A stretch of DNA of 64,000 bases from Planctomycetota bacterium (lineage in GTDB: Bacteria > Planctomycetota > B15-G4 > SIAN01). The DNA lies in contig JAEUIC010000013.1 of NCBI GenBank assembly GCA_016795285.1, forward strand, positions 1 through 64,000, written 5' to 3'. The number at the start of each line of letters is the position of its first letter. Positions within the stretch are counted from its first letter, which is position 1. Under the pieces are notes generated by a model. That model made no database searches. It was not told the DNA's origin and saw only the letters and a program-made list of their open reading frames with translations. The translations under genes were made by a program, and so were the position numbers. Of the stretch, positions 34,320 to 43,400 are shown piece by piece.

Positions 34320-36391
34320 CGCGGCAGCCGTCCGCTGAAGCGCAGCATCTGCGTCTCGAGGTCGCACGGGTAGGTGATGCGCGCGTCGACCAGCGCGCCG
34401 CTCGCGTCGCGCACCGCCACCAGCTCGGGTTGCACGAAGCCGCTGTACGACGGCAGGTCGAGCGCCGCGAAGCGCGCCACCACCTCGTCGCGCAGCCGCG
34501 GATCGAAGCGCCGACCGTACTCGTCGACGAGCGCCTTGCCGGCCGCGTAGTCGCCCTCCGACTTGATCCGCTGCACCTCGCGCAGCAGCCGGCACGCGCC
34601 CGCATGCCACGCGTCCTGGTCGACCACGCACCAGAAGGTCTTGCCGTCGCGGCACCGCTCCTCGATGGCGGCGGCGTGGCGGCGGATCCACTGCACCACC
34701 AGCTGGCGGTTGCGCATGTGGTCCTCCTCGAGCGTGTCGCCCTCCTTGACGCGGTTCAGTTGCGTCAGCGCGTTGCGCGTGTAGGCCTCGTACTCGGCGA
34801 GCTGCGCCGCGCGCGGGTCGTCGAGCAGCCCGAGCTCGACGAGCTTTGGGTCGCCGATGAAGCAGAGCGCGACGAGGTCGGCGCGCGCCTCCTCGAGCGC
34901 CGAGTAGCACTCCTTCAGGTGGACGGCCGGATCGCCCGCGAGGCCCGGCGCGCTGCGCCCCGACGCGTGGCCGATCACCTCGTGCATGTTGGTGGTGAGC
35001 GCCGCGCAGAGCGCCTTCCACTGCTTGCTGCGCGCCGCCTCGGCGTCGTCGAAGCAGAACTCGCGGCGCGACGCCTCGGGCGCCGACTTCTCGTAGGCCT
35101 CGACCACGTTGCCGAGGCTCACCGACTTGCTGCCGTACTGCTCGCGCAGGTCCTGCGGGTTCGGCAGGTTGACGCCGATCGGCGTCATCGGCCCGCAGTC
35201 GCCCACCTCGATCACCACCTCGATCGCCTTCGCCGAGATCCCCTTCACCTGCGGCTTGCGGTAGGCGGGCTCGATCGGCATCCGGTCCTCGAACCACTGC
35301 GCGTGCGTCGCGAACTGGCGGATCTGCTCCATGCGCGCCGGGTCGTCGATGGAGACCATCGCCTGCCAGGTGCCCTTCACGCCGCGCGGATCGACGTAGA
35401 CCTCGATGAAGCCGTTCACCGTGTCGACCGGCGACTCCTGGTCGGCGACCCACGCGATGCAGTAGTCGCGGAAGTCGGCCTCCTCGCCGGTCCGGTACCA
35501 GCGGATCAGCGTGCCGAGCGCGCGCGCCATGCGCGGCGTCGCGAAGGGGATCGCCGCTTCGAGGTGCGCGACGATGCGGCCGATCGGCGCGGCGTAGAGG
35601 CCGGGCGGCACGAGGTGATCGAAGCCGGCGCGCCACACCTGCTCGACGAGCTTCCCGTCCGGCCCCTTCGCGAGCCGGCTGTTCAGCGCGTGGCGCTCCT
35701 CGAAGCCGGCGAGGTCGGCGAGCGTCACGTCGGGGCCGTAGAGGTTGTTGGCCGACGCGGTGAGGAGGTCCTTGCCGGGCGGCGGGTCCTTGCAGGTCAC
35801 CATCGGCTCGTGCGTCGCGTCGAAGAGGAGCGGCGCCAATCGGGCGAGCAGCGCGTCGCGCGTCTCGCCGGCGCGGAGAGGCAGCTTCGCGCCGCGTTGC
35901 GCCGCGCGCTCGACGAGGCGGGCGAAGGCCGCCGGCGCGCAGCGCAGCGTGAACTTGCGGCTGGTGATCTGGTGGTAGGGGCCGCTGTGGAGCCAGAGGA
36001 GGCGCGCGTAGCGACGCAGATCGGCGAGCGCAGTGAGGTCGGCCTCGTCGGCGCCGGCCGCGCGCGCGTCGTCCTGCCAGCGCGCGCCGATCGCCCGCAG
36101 CGCGACGAGCGTCTCCTCGACGAGGTCGCGCAGCACGACGCCGTCGCGGTGGCGCTGGTCGAGGTAGATGTCGCGGCCGGCGATCGCCGCCTCGCAGAGG
36201 TGCCAGCAGAGGAGGCGCTGCTCGCGCGGCAGCTTCTCGAAGCCATCGGCGTAGAGCTGCACGACGGCGCCGTCGTCGACGCGCTCGAGGAGCCAACGCC
36301 GCTCGGCGGTCGTCGCGCCGTCGCTCGCCGCGGAGGCGAGCGTGCCGCCGTTCGCCGGTTCCGCCGCCGCTCCCGCGAGTCGCTGCGCCAT
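34310..36391 (-). CDS. Dipeptidyl-peptidase III-like zinc metallopeptidase
   Basis: 693 residues. The zinc site is TTNMHEVIGHASGR, with His470, Glu471 and His475 in an HExxGH arrangement; the third ligand motif is EEARADLVALCFI (Glu500/501 to Asp505). These are the DPP III (M49) signatures. It removes dipeptides from short peptides, usually in the cytosol, and no signal peptide is present. The length fits the family. It is divergent from the Thr-tRNA editing-domain gene. Use on muropeptide-derived peptides is possible given the murein-related genes further right, but this is not shown. Confidence 0.92.
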   Translation of the reverse strand: MAQRLAGAAAEPANGGTLASAASDGATTAERRWLLERVDDGAVVQLYADGFEKLPREQRLLCWHLCEAAIAGRDIYLDQRHRDGVVLRDLVEETLVALRAIGARWQDDARAAGADEADLTALADLRRYARLLWLHSGPYHQITSRKFTLRCAPAAFARLVERAAQRGAKLPLRAGETRDALLARLAPLLFDATHEPMVTCKDPPPGKDLLTASANNLYGPDVTLADLAGFEERHALNSRLAKGPDGKLVEQVWRAGFDHLVPPGLYAAPIGRIVAHLEAAIPFATPRMARALGTLIRWYRTGEEADFRDYCIAWVADQESPVDTVNGFIEVYVDPRGVKGTWQAMVSIDDPARMEQIRQFATHAQWFEDRMPIEPAYRKPQVKGISAKAIEVVIEVGDCGPMTPIGVNLPNPQDLREQYGSKSVSLGNVVEAYEKSAPEASRREFCFDDAEAARSKQWKALCAALTTNMHEVIGHASGRSAPGLAGDPAVHLKECYSALEEARADLVALCFIGDPKLVELGLLDDPRAAQLAEYEAYTRNALTQLNRVKEGDTLEEDHMRNRQLVVQWIRRHAAAIEERCRDGKTFWCVVDQDAWHAGACRLLREVQRIKSEGDYAAGKALVDEYGRRFDPRLRDEVVARFAALDLPSYSGFVQPELVAVRDASGALVDARITYPCDLETQMLRFSGRLPRAG

Positions 36392-36484
36392 CGTCGATCC
36401 TCCGCTGCCGTGCCGTCGCGACTCCGGCTCGACGCTGCCGCGCGTCGGGTCCCCGTCGCAACGCCCCCGTTATCGTCCGCCGCC

Positions 36485-37000
36485 ATGAAACTGCTGACGT
36501 TCCAGGCGGCGCGCTTCGCGTGGAAGAGCGCCGTCGCCGGCCTCGCCGACGGGGCCGACCCGCCGGCCGACGACTCGAGCTGCGATGCCGTCGTCGTCTT
36601 CGCCCACGCGCAGCTGGCCGACGTCGAACCGGCCGCTCGCGAGCGGACCATGCGTCACGCGGTGAAGCACATCAAGTGGCTCGCCAACAAGCGGCAGCTG
36701 AAGAACGTCGTGCTCCACTCCTTCACCCACCTCGGCGGCGCGGCCGCGCCCGCCGACTTCGCGCGCGCGTGGCTCACGGAGCTGGCGAGCAAGCTCGAGA
36801 GCGGCGGCTACGCGGTGAAGCTCACCCCCTTCGGCTGGTCGTGCGCCTGGGAGCTCTCCGTCTTCGGCGAGAGCCTCGCCAAGGTCTGGAAGGAGATCGG
36901 CCCCGGCGACCCTCCCCTGCCTGGTGCCGGGGAGTTTCCATCTCCCCCCTCCGAAGGCACCGCTCCGCCCTCCGGTGCCGGGGAGTTTCCATCCAGCTGA
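36485..37000 (+). CDS. Stand-alone archaeal-type Thr-tRNA editing-domain protein with repeat-derived tail
   Basis: 171 residues. Residues 1-140 fit the archaeal threonyl-tRNA synthetase N-terminal editing domain (D-aminoacyl-tRNA-deacylase fold): MKLLTFQAARFAW, AVVVFAHAQLADVEP, NVVLHSFTHLGGAAAP, and LESGGYAVKLTPFGW. The His in HSFTHL is kept. The Tyr-Lys pair that normally follows PFGW is Ser-Cys here, so canonical deacylation may be lost or altered. After the natural domain end (LAKVWKEI) the reading frame runs into a repeat pair and adds ~30 residues with GAGEFPS twice. The protein is separate from any synthetase. Its role may be proofreading of mischarged tRNA or a related hydrolase activity. 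Confidence 0.8.
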   Translation: MKLLTFQAARFAWKSAVAGLADGADPPADDSSCDAVVVFAHAQLADVEPAARERTMRHAVKHIKWLANKRQLKNVVLHSFTHLGGAAAPADFARAWLTELASKLESGGYAVKLTPFGWSCAWELSVFGESLAKVWKEIGPGDPPLPGAGEFPSPPSEGTAPPSGAGEFPSS

Positions 37001-37130
37001 CCGGGTGGTTTTGCGCCGATTCGACGATTCGCGCAGCGGATCGACGTTCGTCGAGTCCGGACGGAAACTCCCCGGCACCGGTGAGCGGGGGGCGACTCGG
37101 CACCTTGCCGGACGGAAACTCCCCGGCACC
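36923..37130. mobile_element. Compact inverted-repeat element of the same repeat family, no cargo
   Basis: Two plus-oriented units (36923-36943, 36974-36994) face two minus-oriented units (37059-37079, 37110-37130). Unit-to-unit distance is 51 bases in both arms, twice the 25-26 bp period seen at 17.3 kb. The inner pair can form a 21-bp stem with one mismatch around a 64-base centre. It lies between convergent genes and its left arm encodes the C-terminal residues of the gene ending at 37000. A 16-bp direct duplication (GGCACCGGTGTGAGAC) continues at 37125-37156. A MITE-like element and a large bidirectional terminator are both possible. Confidence 0.55.
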
Positions 37131-37165
37131 GGTGTGAGACGGCACCGGTGTGAGAGAGGGGGCGA

Positions 37166-37957
37166 CTAGAGCTCGATCACGAGGCCGATGGTCGGGCCGT
37201 AGAGGTCGAGCAGGCCGCGGTTGGTGTCTTCGTTGAGCCAGTAGCGCATCCAGCGCCAGCCGAGCGAGGCGTGGACGCGGTCGATGAACTCCCAGTCGAC
37301 GTTGGCCGAGGCGTCGACGAGGCGGCGCCCCTCGTCGAGCGTCGCGAAGGCGCCGTCGAGCCGGAGGCCGAAGCCGTCGCCGAACCCGGTGAAGCTCGAC
37401 GCCGTGACGGCCGGCAGCAGGCGAGAGAACTTGCGGGAGTCGTCGAACGCCGCGTCGCGGTCGCGCAGCTCGAGGTCGAACTGCCACCAGTAGGCGCCGA
37501 CGCCGAGCCGCACCTCGAAGTCGTCCTCCTGGATCAGCGCGCCGTCGACCCGCGCCGCCCACGTCGTGAGGCCGAGGTCGCTCTCGATGTCGTTGCCGGC
37601 CGGGTAGGTGTGGCCGTGGAAGACGACGTCGCGAGCGAGCGTCGAGCTGCCGTCGTACGAGAAGGGCAGGTACTGGAGCCCGAGCCGCAGCGGCCCGTCG
37701 TCGAGCTCGAGCGCGAAGTTGCCGAACGCGTTCTCCTGCAGGTCGAGATCGTCGTCGACGCTCATCCGGCTGCCGCTGCCCGGCACGCCGCCCTGCGTGA
37801 CGGTGAGGTTGCCGTCGACCTGCGTCGGGAAGAAGGTGGCGCGCGCCGTCGCGCTCGGCACCCCATCGGTCATCGAGCAGCCGCACGCCAGCGCCGCCCC
37901 CGCGATCGCCCCCGCCAGCGCCCTCGCTCCGTGCCGCCCCATCGCCGCCTGCCCCAT
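37166..37957 (-). CDS. Outer-membrane beta-barrel-like lipoprotein
   Basis: 263 residues from ATG 37957, which follows GGGAG. The signal ALAGAIAGAALACGC contains lipobox-type Cys residues. The mature protein has alternating hydrophobic/polar strands ending in aromatic residues: NFALELDDGPLRLGLQYLPF, LGVGAYWWQFDLELRD, LRLDGAFATL, HASLGWRWMRYWLN. It finishes with YGPTIGLVIEL. This is the pattern of a small (about 8-10 strand) outer-membrane barrel, although lipidated barrels are unusual. Substrate and function are unknown. Its 3' end is next to the inverted-repeat element. Confidence 0.65.
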   Translation of the reverse strand: MGQAAMGRHGARALAGAIAGAALACGCSMTDGVPSATARATFFPTQVDGNLTVTQGGVPGSGSRMSVDDDLDLQENAFGNFALELDDGPLRLGLQYLPFSYDGSSTLARDVVFHGHTYPAGNDIESDLGLTTWAARVDGALIQEDDFEVRLGVGAYWWQFDLELRDRDAAFDDSRKFSRLLPAVTASSFTGFGDGFGLRLDGAFATLDEGRRLVDASANVDWEFIDRVHASLGWRWMRYWLNEDTNRGLLDLYGPTIGLVIEL

Positions 37958-38024
37958 CGCTCGCTCCCTCGAGATCGTCGCCGCGTCGCCTGCCCCGTCC
38001 TCTGCCCTGTCGCCGGCCGCCACG

Positions 38025-39236
38025 CTACGCCCGCTCGCCGTAGAGCCGCGCGCGCGCCGTCTCCTGCCGCCAGCGCGCCACCGCCCCATCGCACAACTCG
38101 TCGAGCCGCGCCCGCCCCGCCGCGCGGAGCAGCTCGCCCCCGTCGATCGCGCGGCGCAGCGCGTCCCCGCCGGCGATGCAGTCGATCGGCAGCTTCTCGC
38201 GCTCGTACTCGTAGGGCGGCGGCTTCCACTGCAGCGCCTCGGGCCAGCGCGACTTCACCGCCGCCAGCAGAGCAAGCGTGGTGCGGTACGGTTGGAACGC
38301 CCGCCGATCGGTGACGTGGAGGAAGAGGCCGCCGCAACTTTCGCCGCGATGCTTGTGGAAGGTCGGCTCGAAGCGGACCGGCCGGAAGGCGACGCCCGGC
38401 AGCGCGAACGCCGCGAGGTCGGCGCGCAGCCGCCACGGATCGATCGCCGGCGCGCCCCACAGCTCGAACGGCGTCGTGCTGCCGCGTCCTTCCGAGAGCG
38501 TCGTCCCCTCCAGCACCACCTGCCCCGGATAGACGTCGACCCCTTCGCTGCGCGGCAAGTTCGGCGAGGTCGGCACCCACGGCCGGCCGAGATCGCGCCA
38601 CCCCATCGCGCGCGTGAGCCCCTCGCACCTCACCACCTCGACGCGCGCGCCGATCGACAGCGCCTCGTTCACCCAGAGCGCGAGCTCCCCCATCGTCAGG
38701 TCGTGGCGCATCGGCATCGGCGCGCGGCCGACGAAGCTCGCGAAACGCGGATCGAGCCACGCCCCCTCGACTGCCTCGCCGCCGAGCGGATTGGGGCGAT
38801 CGAGCACCAGCAGCGGGATGCCTGCTTCGGCGCACGCCTCGAGGCAGTGGCTCACCGTCCAGACGAAGGTGTAGACGCGGCAACCGACGTCCTGCAGGTC
38901 GACGACCAACGCGTCGAGGCCGGCGAGCCAGTCGCGGCGCGGCCGGCGCGTCTCGCTGTAGAGGCTGAAGACGGGCGCACCGGTGAGCGGATCGCGGCCG
39001 TGGCCGCTCTCCACCATGTTGTCCTGCTGCTCGGCGAAGAGGCCGTGCTGCGGACTGAAGAGCGCGGCGAGCTGGCCGGGGAAGCGCGCGTGGAGGAGTT
39101 CATGCGCCAGCCGGAAGTCGCGATCGACGGAGGCCTGGTTCATCAGCAGGCCGAACTTCGCGCCGCGCGCCAGCAGCGCGGGCGGCCGCTCGAGCGCGAC
39201 CTCGAGGCCGAAACGGAAGCGGGAGTCGATCGCCAT
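38025..39236 (-). CDS. namZ: Exo-beta-N-acetylmuramidase NamZ family (DUF1343)
   Basis: 403 residues from ATG 39236. Family hallmarks are all visible: FGLLMNQASVDRDFR, LAALFSPQHGLFAEQQDN, DALVVDLQDVGCRVYTFVWT, VLDRPNPLGGEAVEG, DLTMGELALWVNEAL and LEGTTLSEGRGSTTPFELWG. Characterised members cleave terminal MurNAc from the non-reducing ends of peptidoglycan fragments. No signal peptide is seen at this start, so it may act on imported fragments or be exported in another way. A second NamZ is at the C-terminus of the protein at 40430-44083, and the two differ clearly. The FGE-like gene is divergent from it. Confidence 0.92.
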   Translation of the reverse strand: MAIDSRFRFGLEVALERPPALLARGAKFGLLMNQASVDRDFRLAHELLHARFPGQLAALFSPQHGLFAEQQDNMVESGHGRDPLTGAPVFSLYSETRRPRRDWLAGLDALVVDLQDVGCRVYTFVWTVSHCLEACAEAGIPLLVLDRPNPLGGEAVEGAWLDPRFASFVGRAPMPMRHDLTMGELALWVNEALSIGARVEVVRCEGLTRAMGWRDLGRPWVPTSPNLPRSEGVDVYPGQVVLEGTTLSEGRGSTTPFELWGAPAIDPWRLRADLAAFALPGVAFRPVRFEPTFHKHRGESCGGLFLHVTDRRAFQPYRTTLALLAAVKSRWPEALQWKPPPYEYEREKLPIDCIAGGDALRRAIDGGELLRAAGRARLDELCDGAVARWRQETARARLYGERA

Positions 39237-39339
39237 CGCGGGGACGTTAGCGTCGACGGCGCGGCCGCTTGCCGTGGTCGCTCCACGCGGAGGTGTCGAC
39301 TTGCTCCGTCCTGCTCGCGCCGCTCCCGCTGCTCGCGCG

Positions 39340-40362
39340 ATGCGATGGTGCGCTGCCGCCCTGGCCGCGCTGCTCCTCGCTGGCTGCACGCGCGAGCGCA
39401 CGCCGCTCGCGCCGCCCGGCATGTGCTTCATCGCGGGCGGCGAGTTCACGATGGGCGTCGACGCGGCGGCCGAGGCGCTCTGCGCGCTGCCGGGCAGCAC
39501 GGTCGACGCGACGCCGCCCCATCGCGTCTTCGTCTCGCCCTTCTGGATCGATGCGACCGAGGTGACCAACGAGCAGTTCGCCGAGTTCGTCGCCGCGACG
39601 CGCTACGTGACCGTCGCCGAGCAGGCGCCGACCGCGGCCGAGTTCCCCGACGCCGCCCCCGAGCTGCTGGTCGCCGGCTCGACGCTCTTCACGCCGACGA
39701 GCGGGCCGGTCGCGCTCGATGCGCCACTCTCGTGGTGGCGCTGGCAGCCGGGGGCGGACTGGCGCCATCCCGACGGACCCGGCAGCGACCTCACTGGCCG
39801 CGAGCGCCATCCGGTCGTCCACGTCGCCTACCCCGATGCGATCGCTTACGCGACGTGGGCCGGCAAGCGGCTGCCCACCTCGGCCGAGTGGGAGTGCGCC
39901 GCGCGCGGCGGTCTCGAGCGCGCCCGCTACGCGTGGGGCGACGAGCTGACGCCGGCCGGCCGCCACCTCGCCAACCTCTACCAGGGCGACTTCCCGATCG
40001 CGGGCGGCGACACGGGCGCCGACGGCTTCGTCGGCCCCGCGCCGGTCGGCAGCTACCCCGAGAACGGCTTCGGCCTCTTCGACGTCACCGGCAACGTCTG
40101 GGAGTGGACGAGCGACTGGTACCGCGCCGACACCTACGCAGAGCGAGCAGCGACGGGCGACGTTCCGCGCGACCCGCGCGGTCCGGCCGCACCGTTCGAT
40201 CCCGCTGAACCGGGCGCCCGCAAGCGCGTGCAGCGCGGCGGCTCGTTCCTCTGCAGCGATCAGTACTGCACCCGCTACCTCGTCGGTGCCATCGGCCGCG
40301 GCGAGGAGCGCACCGCCAGCAACCACGTCGGCTTCCGCTGCGCGCGCGACGCCGCGCAGTGA
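39340..40362 (+). CDS. Formylglycine-generating enzyme (SUMF1) family lipoprotein
   Basis: 340 residues. ATG 39340 gives a compact lipoprotein signal (AALAALLLAGC). A TTG at 39301 with GGAGGTG upstream is a credible alternative adding 13 residues. FGE-sulfatase features: FIAGGEFTMGVD, FWIDATEVTNEQFAEFV, HPVVHVAYPDAIAYATWAGK, RLPTSAEWECAARGG and GNVWEWTSDWY. The two copper-binding active-site cysteines of true FGE are kept (C305 and C310 in FLCSDQYCTRY, spacing five), so it may really convert Cys to formylglycine. Its lipid anchor suggests action in the periplasm, on a partner sulfatase not in this window. The stop lies in a 15-bp duplication. Confidence 0.9.
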   Translation: MRWCAAALAALLLAGCTRERTPLAPPGMCFIAGGEFTMGVDAAAEALCALPGSTVDATPPHRVFVSPFWIDATEVTNEQFAEFVAATRYVTVAEQAPTAAEFPDAAPELLVAGSTLFTPTSGPVALDAPLSWWRWQPGADWRHPDGPGSDLTGRERHPVVHVAYPDAIAYATWAGKRLPTSAEWECAARGGLERARYAWGDELTPAGRHLANLYQGDFPIAGGDTGADGFVGPAPVGSYPENGFGLFDVTGNVWEWTSDWYRADTYAERAATGDVPRDPRGPAAPFDPAEPGARKRVQRGGSFLCSDQYCTRYLVGAIGRGEERTASNHVGFRCARDAAQ

Positions 40363-40388
40363 TGCGCCGCGCAGTGATGCGCCGCGCG
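40351..40388. repeat. 15-bp tandem duplication across a stop codon
   Basis: GCCGCGCAGTGATGC occurs at 40351-40365 and 40366-40380, and a half copy follows (40381-40388). The first copy contains the TGA stop of the FGE-like gene (40360-40362). The second gives another TGA in the same frame, fifteen bases later. Confidence 0.85.
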
Positions 40389-40429
40389 TCGAGGCGCCAC
40401 GCCCCGCCCACCCCCTCGCCGCCTGCCCG

Positions 40430-43400
40430 TCACTCGTAGAGGAGGAACGGCGCGCGCCGCACGCGGAACGCCTCCGCCTCCGCCTGCCACTCCTCCGCGA
40501 TCAGCTCCGGCGCTCGCCCCGCTCGCAGCGCCGCGATCGTCGCCTTCGAGCAGAGCAGCGCATCCACGTCGTCGAGCGACCAGACGTCGGCATGGCGCGC
40601 GTGGAGCTCTGCTGCGATCTCCAGCACGACGCGGAACGGATCGAGCGCCGCGCGATCGACGACATGCACGCGCACGCCGCGGCACGCCACGCCGGCGTGC
40701 TTCGAGCCGCTCGGCGTGAAGGCGACCTCCATGAAGGTGACGCCGGGGAGGCGCCGCTCGGTCAGCGCGGCCACCAGCGCGCGCGCGTCGAGCCACGGCG
40801 CGCCGAACTGCTCGAACGGCAAGTCGGTGCCCCGGCCGAGCGAGAGGCTCGTCCGCTCCAGCACGACGAGGCCGGGATAGAGGAGTGCCGCGTCGAGCGT
40901 CCGCAAGTTCGGCGACGGATCGATCCAGGGCAGCAGCGTCGCGTCGAAGAGCTGCGCGCGCCGCCAGCCGGCGAGCTCCACCACTTCCAGCTCGAGCGCG
41001 AGCCCGCGCTCCGCGACGTACAACCGCGCCAGCTCCCCCATCGTGAGGCCGTGGCGCAACGGCAGCGGATGGAGCGCGGTGAAGCTCGCGCGGCCCGAAT
41101 CGGGGAGCGGCCCGCCGATCGCGACGCCGCCGATCGGGTTCGGCCGATCGAGCACGACGAAGCGCACGCCCGCGGCCGCCGCCGCCTCCATGCAGAGCGC
41201 CAGCGTCGAGGCGTAGGTGTAGCAGCGCGCGCCCGCGTCCTGCAGGTCGAAGACGAGCGTGTCGAGCCCTTCGAGCTGCGCCGTCGTCGGCGCTTGCCGC
41301 TCGCCGTAGAGGCTCACGATCGGCAGTCCGGTCGCGGCGTCGACCGAGTCGGCGACCTCCTCGTCGGCGCGCCCCGCGAAGCCGTGCTCGGGCGAGAAGA
41401 GGACGCGCAGCTCGAGCGCGGGGCGCAACGACTGCAGCAGTTCGACCAGCGGAGTGCCGTCGCGCGTGCGCGCACTCTGGTTGGCGATCAGCCCGATCTT
41501 GCGGCCGAGCAGCCGCCCGCCACCGGTCGCCGCGACGAGGTCGGCGCCGGTCTCCACCGGAAACGGCTCGGCCGCTTCGCGCGCCGCTTCGCGCGCCGCC
41601 TCGCTGGCCGCCTCGTCGTCGCCCGAGTTCACGCCGTCGGTCGCGCGGTCGGTCGCGCCGCCGCCGCTCGGTCGTCCGACCGCCGCCGCCGCGATCGAGG
41701 CGATCCGCCCGATCAGCGGATTGACCACCACGTCGGGCTCAGGAGCCAAGCGGCTCGACAGGAAGAGCACGAAGAGGTCCAAGTCGGGGTCGATCCAGAG
41801 CGCCGTGCCGGTGAAGCCGCCGTGGCCGAACGCGCGTCCCCCCATCGTGGCGCCGCGATTCGAGCTGAAGCGGGAGCGCGCATCGAAGCCGGGTGTGCGC
41901 AGCGCCCCGCTCGCCGCGTGCTGCGGCGTCGTGAGGCGCGCCACCGCGGCGCGCGACAGCACGCGCACGCCGTCGAGCTCCCCTTCGTGCAGCACCATGC
42001 GAGCGAAGCGCGCGAGGTCGAGCGCGCTCGAGAAGAGGCCGGCGTGGCCGGCGACGCCGCCGAGCAGCGCCGCGCGCGGATCGTGGACGACCCCGCGCAG
42101 GAGCGCGCCGTCGCGCACCTCGGTCGGCACGCAGCGCGCCGCCTGCGCCGCATCGGGCCGATAGCCGGTGTCGCGCAACGCCAGCGGCTCGAAGAGGACG
42201 CGCCGCGCCACCACGTCGAGCGGCGCGCCATGCAGCCGCTCGACCAGCTTGCCGAGCAGCTCGTAGCCGACGTCGCTGTAGGTGAACTGCACGCCCGGCG
42301 GCGTCACGGGTTGCTGTGCGAAGAGGCGCTCCCACGCCGCCTCGCGGCCCGCCTGGTAGTCGGCGAGCTCGTTGTCGGGCACGAAGCCGGCCGTGTGGAG
42401 GAGGCACTGCCGGACCGTGACGTCGCGCGCCGCGACCTCGGGCAGCCACTTCGCCAGCGGATCGTCGAGCGAGAAGCCGGCGGCGGCGGCGCCCGCCGCG
42501 CTGTCGGCGCCGTCGGCCAGATCAGCGACCAGCGCCGCGGTCACCAGCGGCTTGGTCAGCGACGCCAGGTCGAAGAGCGCGTCGAGCGGCAGCGGCGCGC
42601 TCGCGTCGGCGCCGCGCGCGCGCGCGTAGTGGAGCCCGTCGCTGCGGCCGATGGCGACGACGGTCGGCGGCAGCTCGCCGCGCGCGCGCGCGTCCGCCAG
42701 CGCTCGATCGATCGCGCCGAGCGCAGCGACGTCGAACGGCGCGCGCCGCGCGAATCGCTGCGCCGGCTCCTCCTCGCGCGGCGCCGCGGTCGGCCACGGT
42801 GTCCGGTTGAGCAGCAGCACGAGGTCGTGGGTCGCGCGGCCGCTCGCCACCACGTCGAGCCGCCCGTCCGCGTCCAGATCGGCGAGCTGCAGGTCCTCGC
42901 AGGCGATCGACTCGTCGAGGGTCATCGCCTCGAAGGCGATCGGCCCGGCGCCGCCGCGATCGGCGCGCGGCGCGTAGAGGCGGATCCCGGTCTTGCCGCG
43001 CGCATCAGGGCGCCGCCAACCGGCCACGAGCTGCGACTCGCCGCGCATCAGCAGATCGCCGCAGCGCAGCGCATGGCCCTCGGCCAGCGACTCGTCGACG
43101 ACGGTGCGCACCCACGGCTCGCCCGCGCGCGCCGGCTCGAAGGTGGCGACCAGCGCATTGCCGTGGAACGGCTCGATCGTGGCGAGGAAACGGCGCCCGT
43201 CGCGCCGCTGGCCGAGACGCACCTCGCTGGCGGCGTGCGGCGGCAGCAGTGCCCCGCTCGCATCGGCGCGCGGCAGCGGCAGCCCGCCCCAATCGCCCGC
43301 GAACTCGCCGCCGTCGAGCCGGACGAGCGGCCAGATCCCCTCGCGCTCGGCCAGCAGCAACTCCTCGACACCGTCGCCGTCGCGATCGACCACGTCGAAG

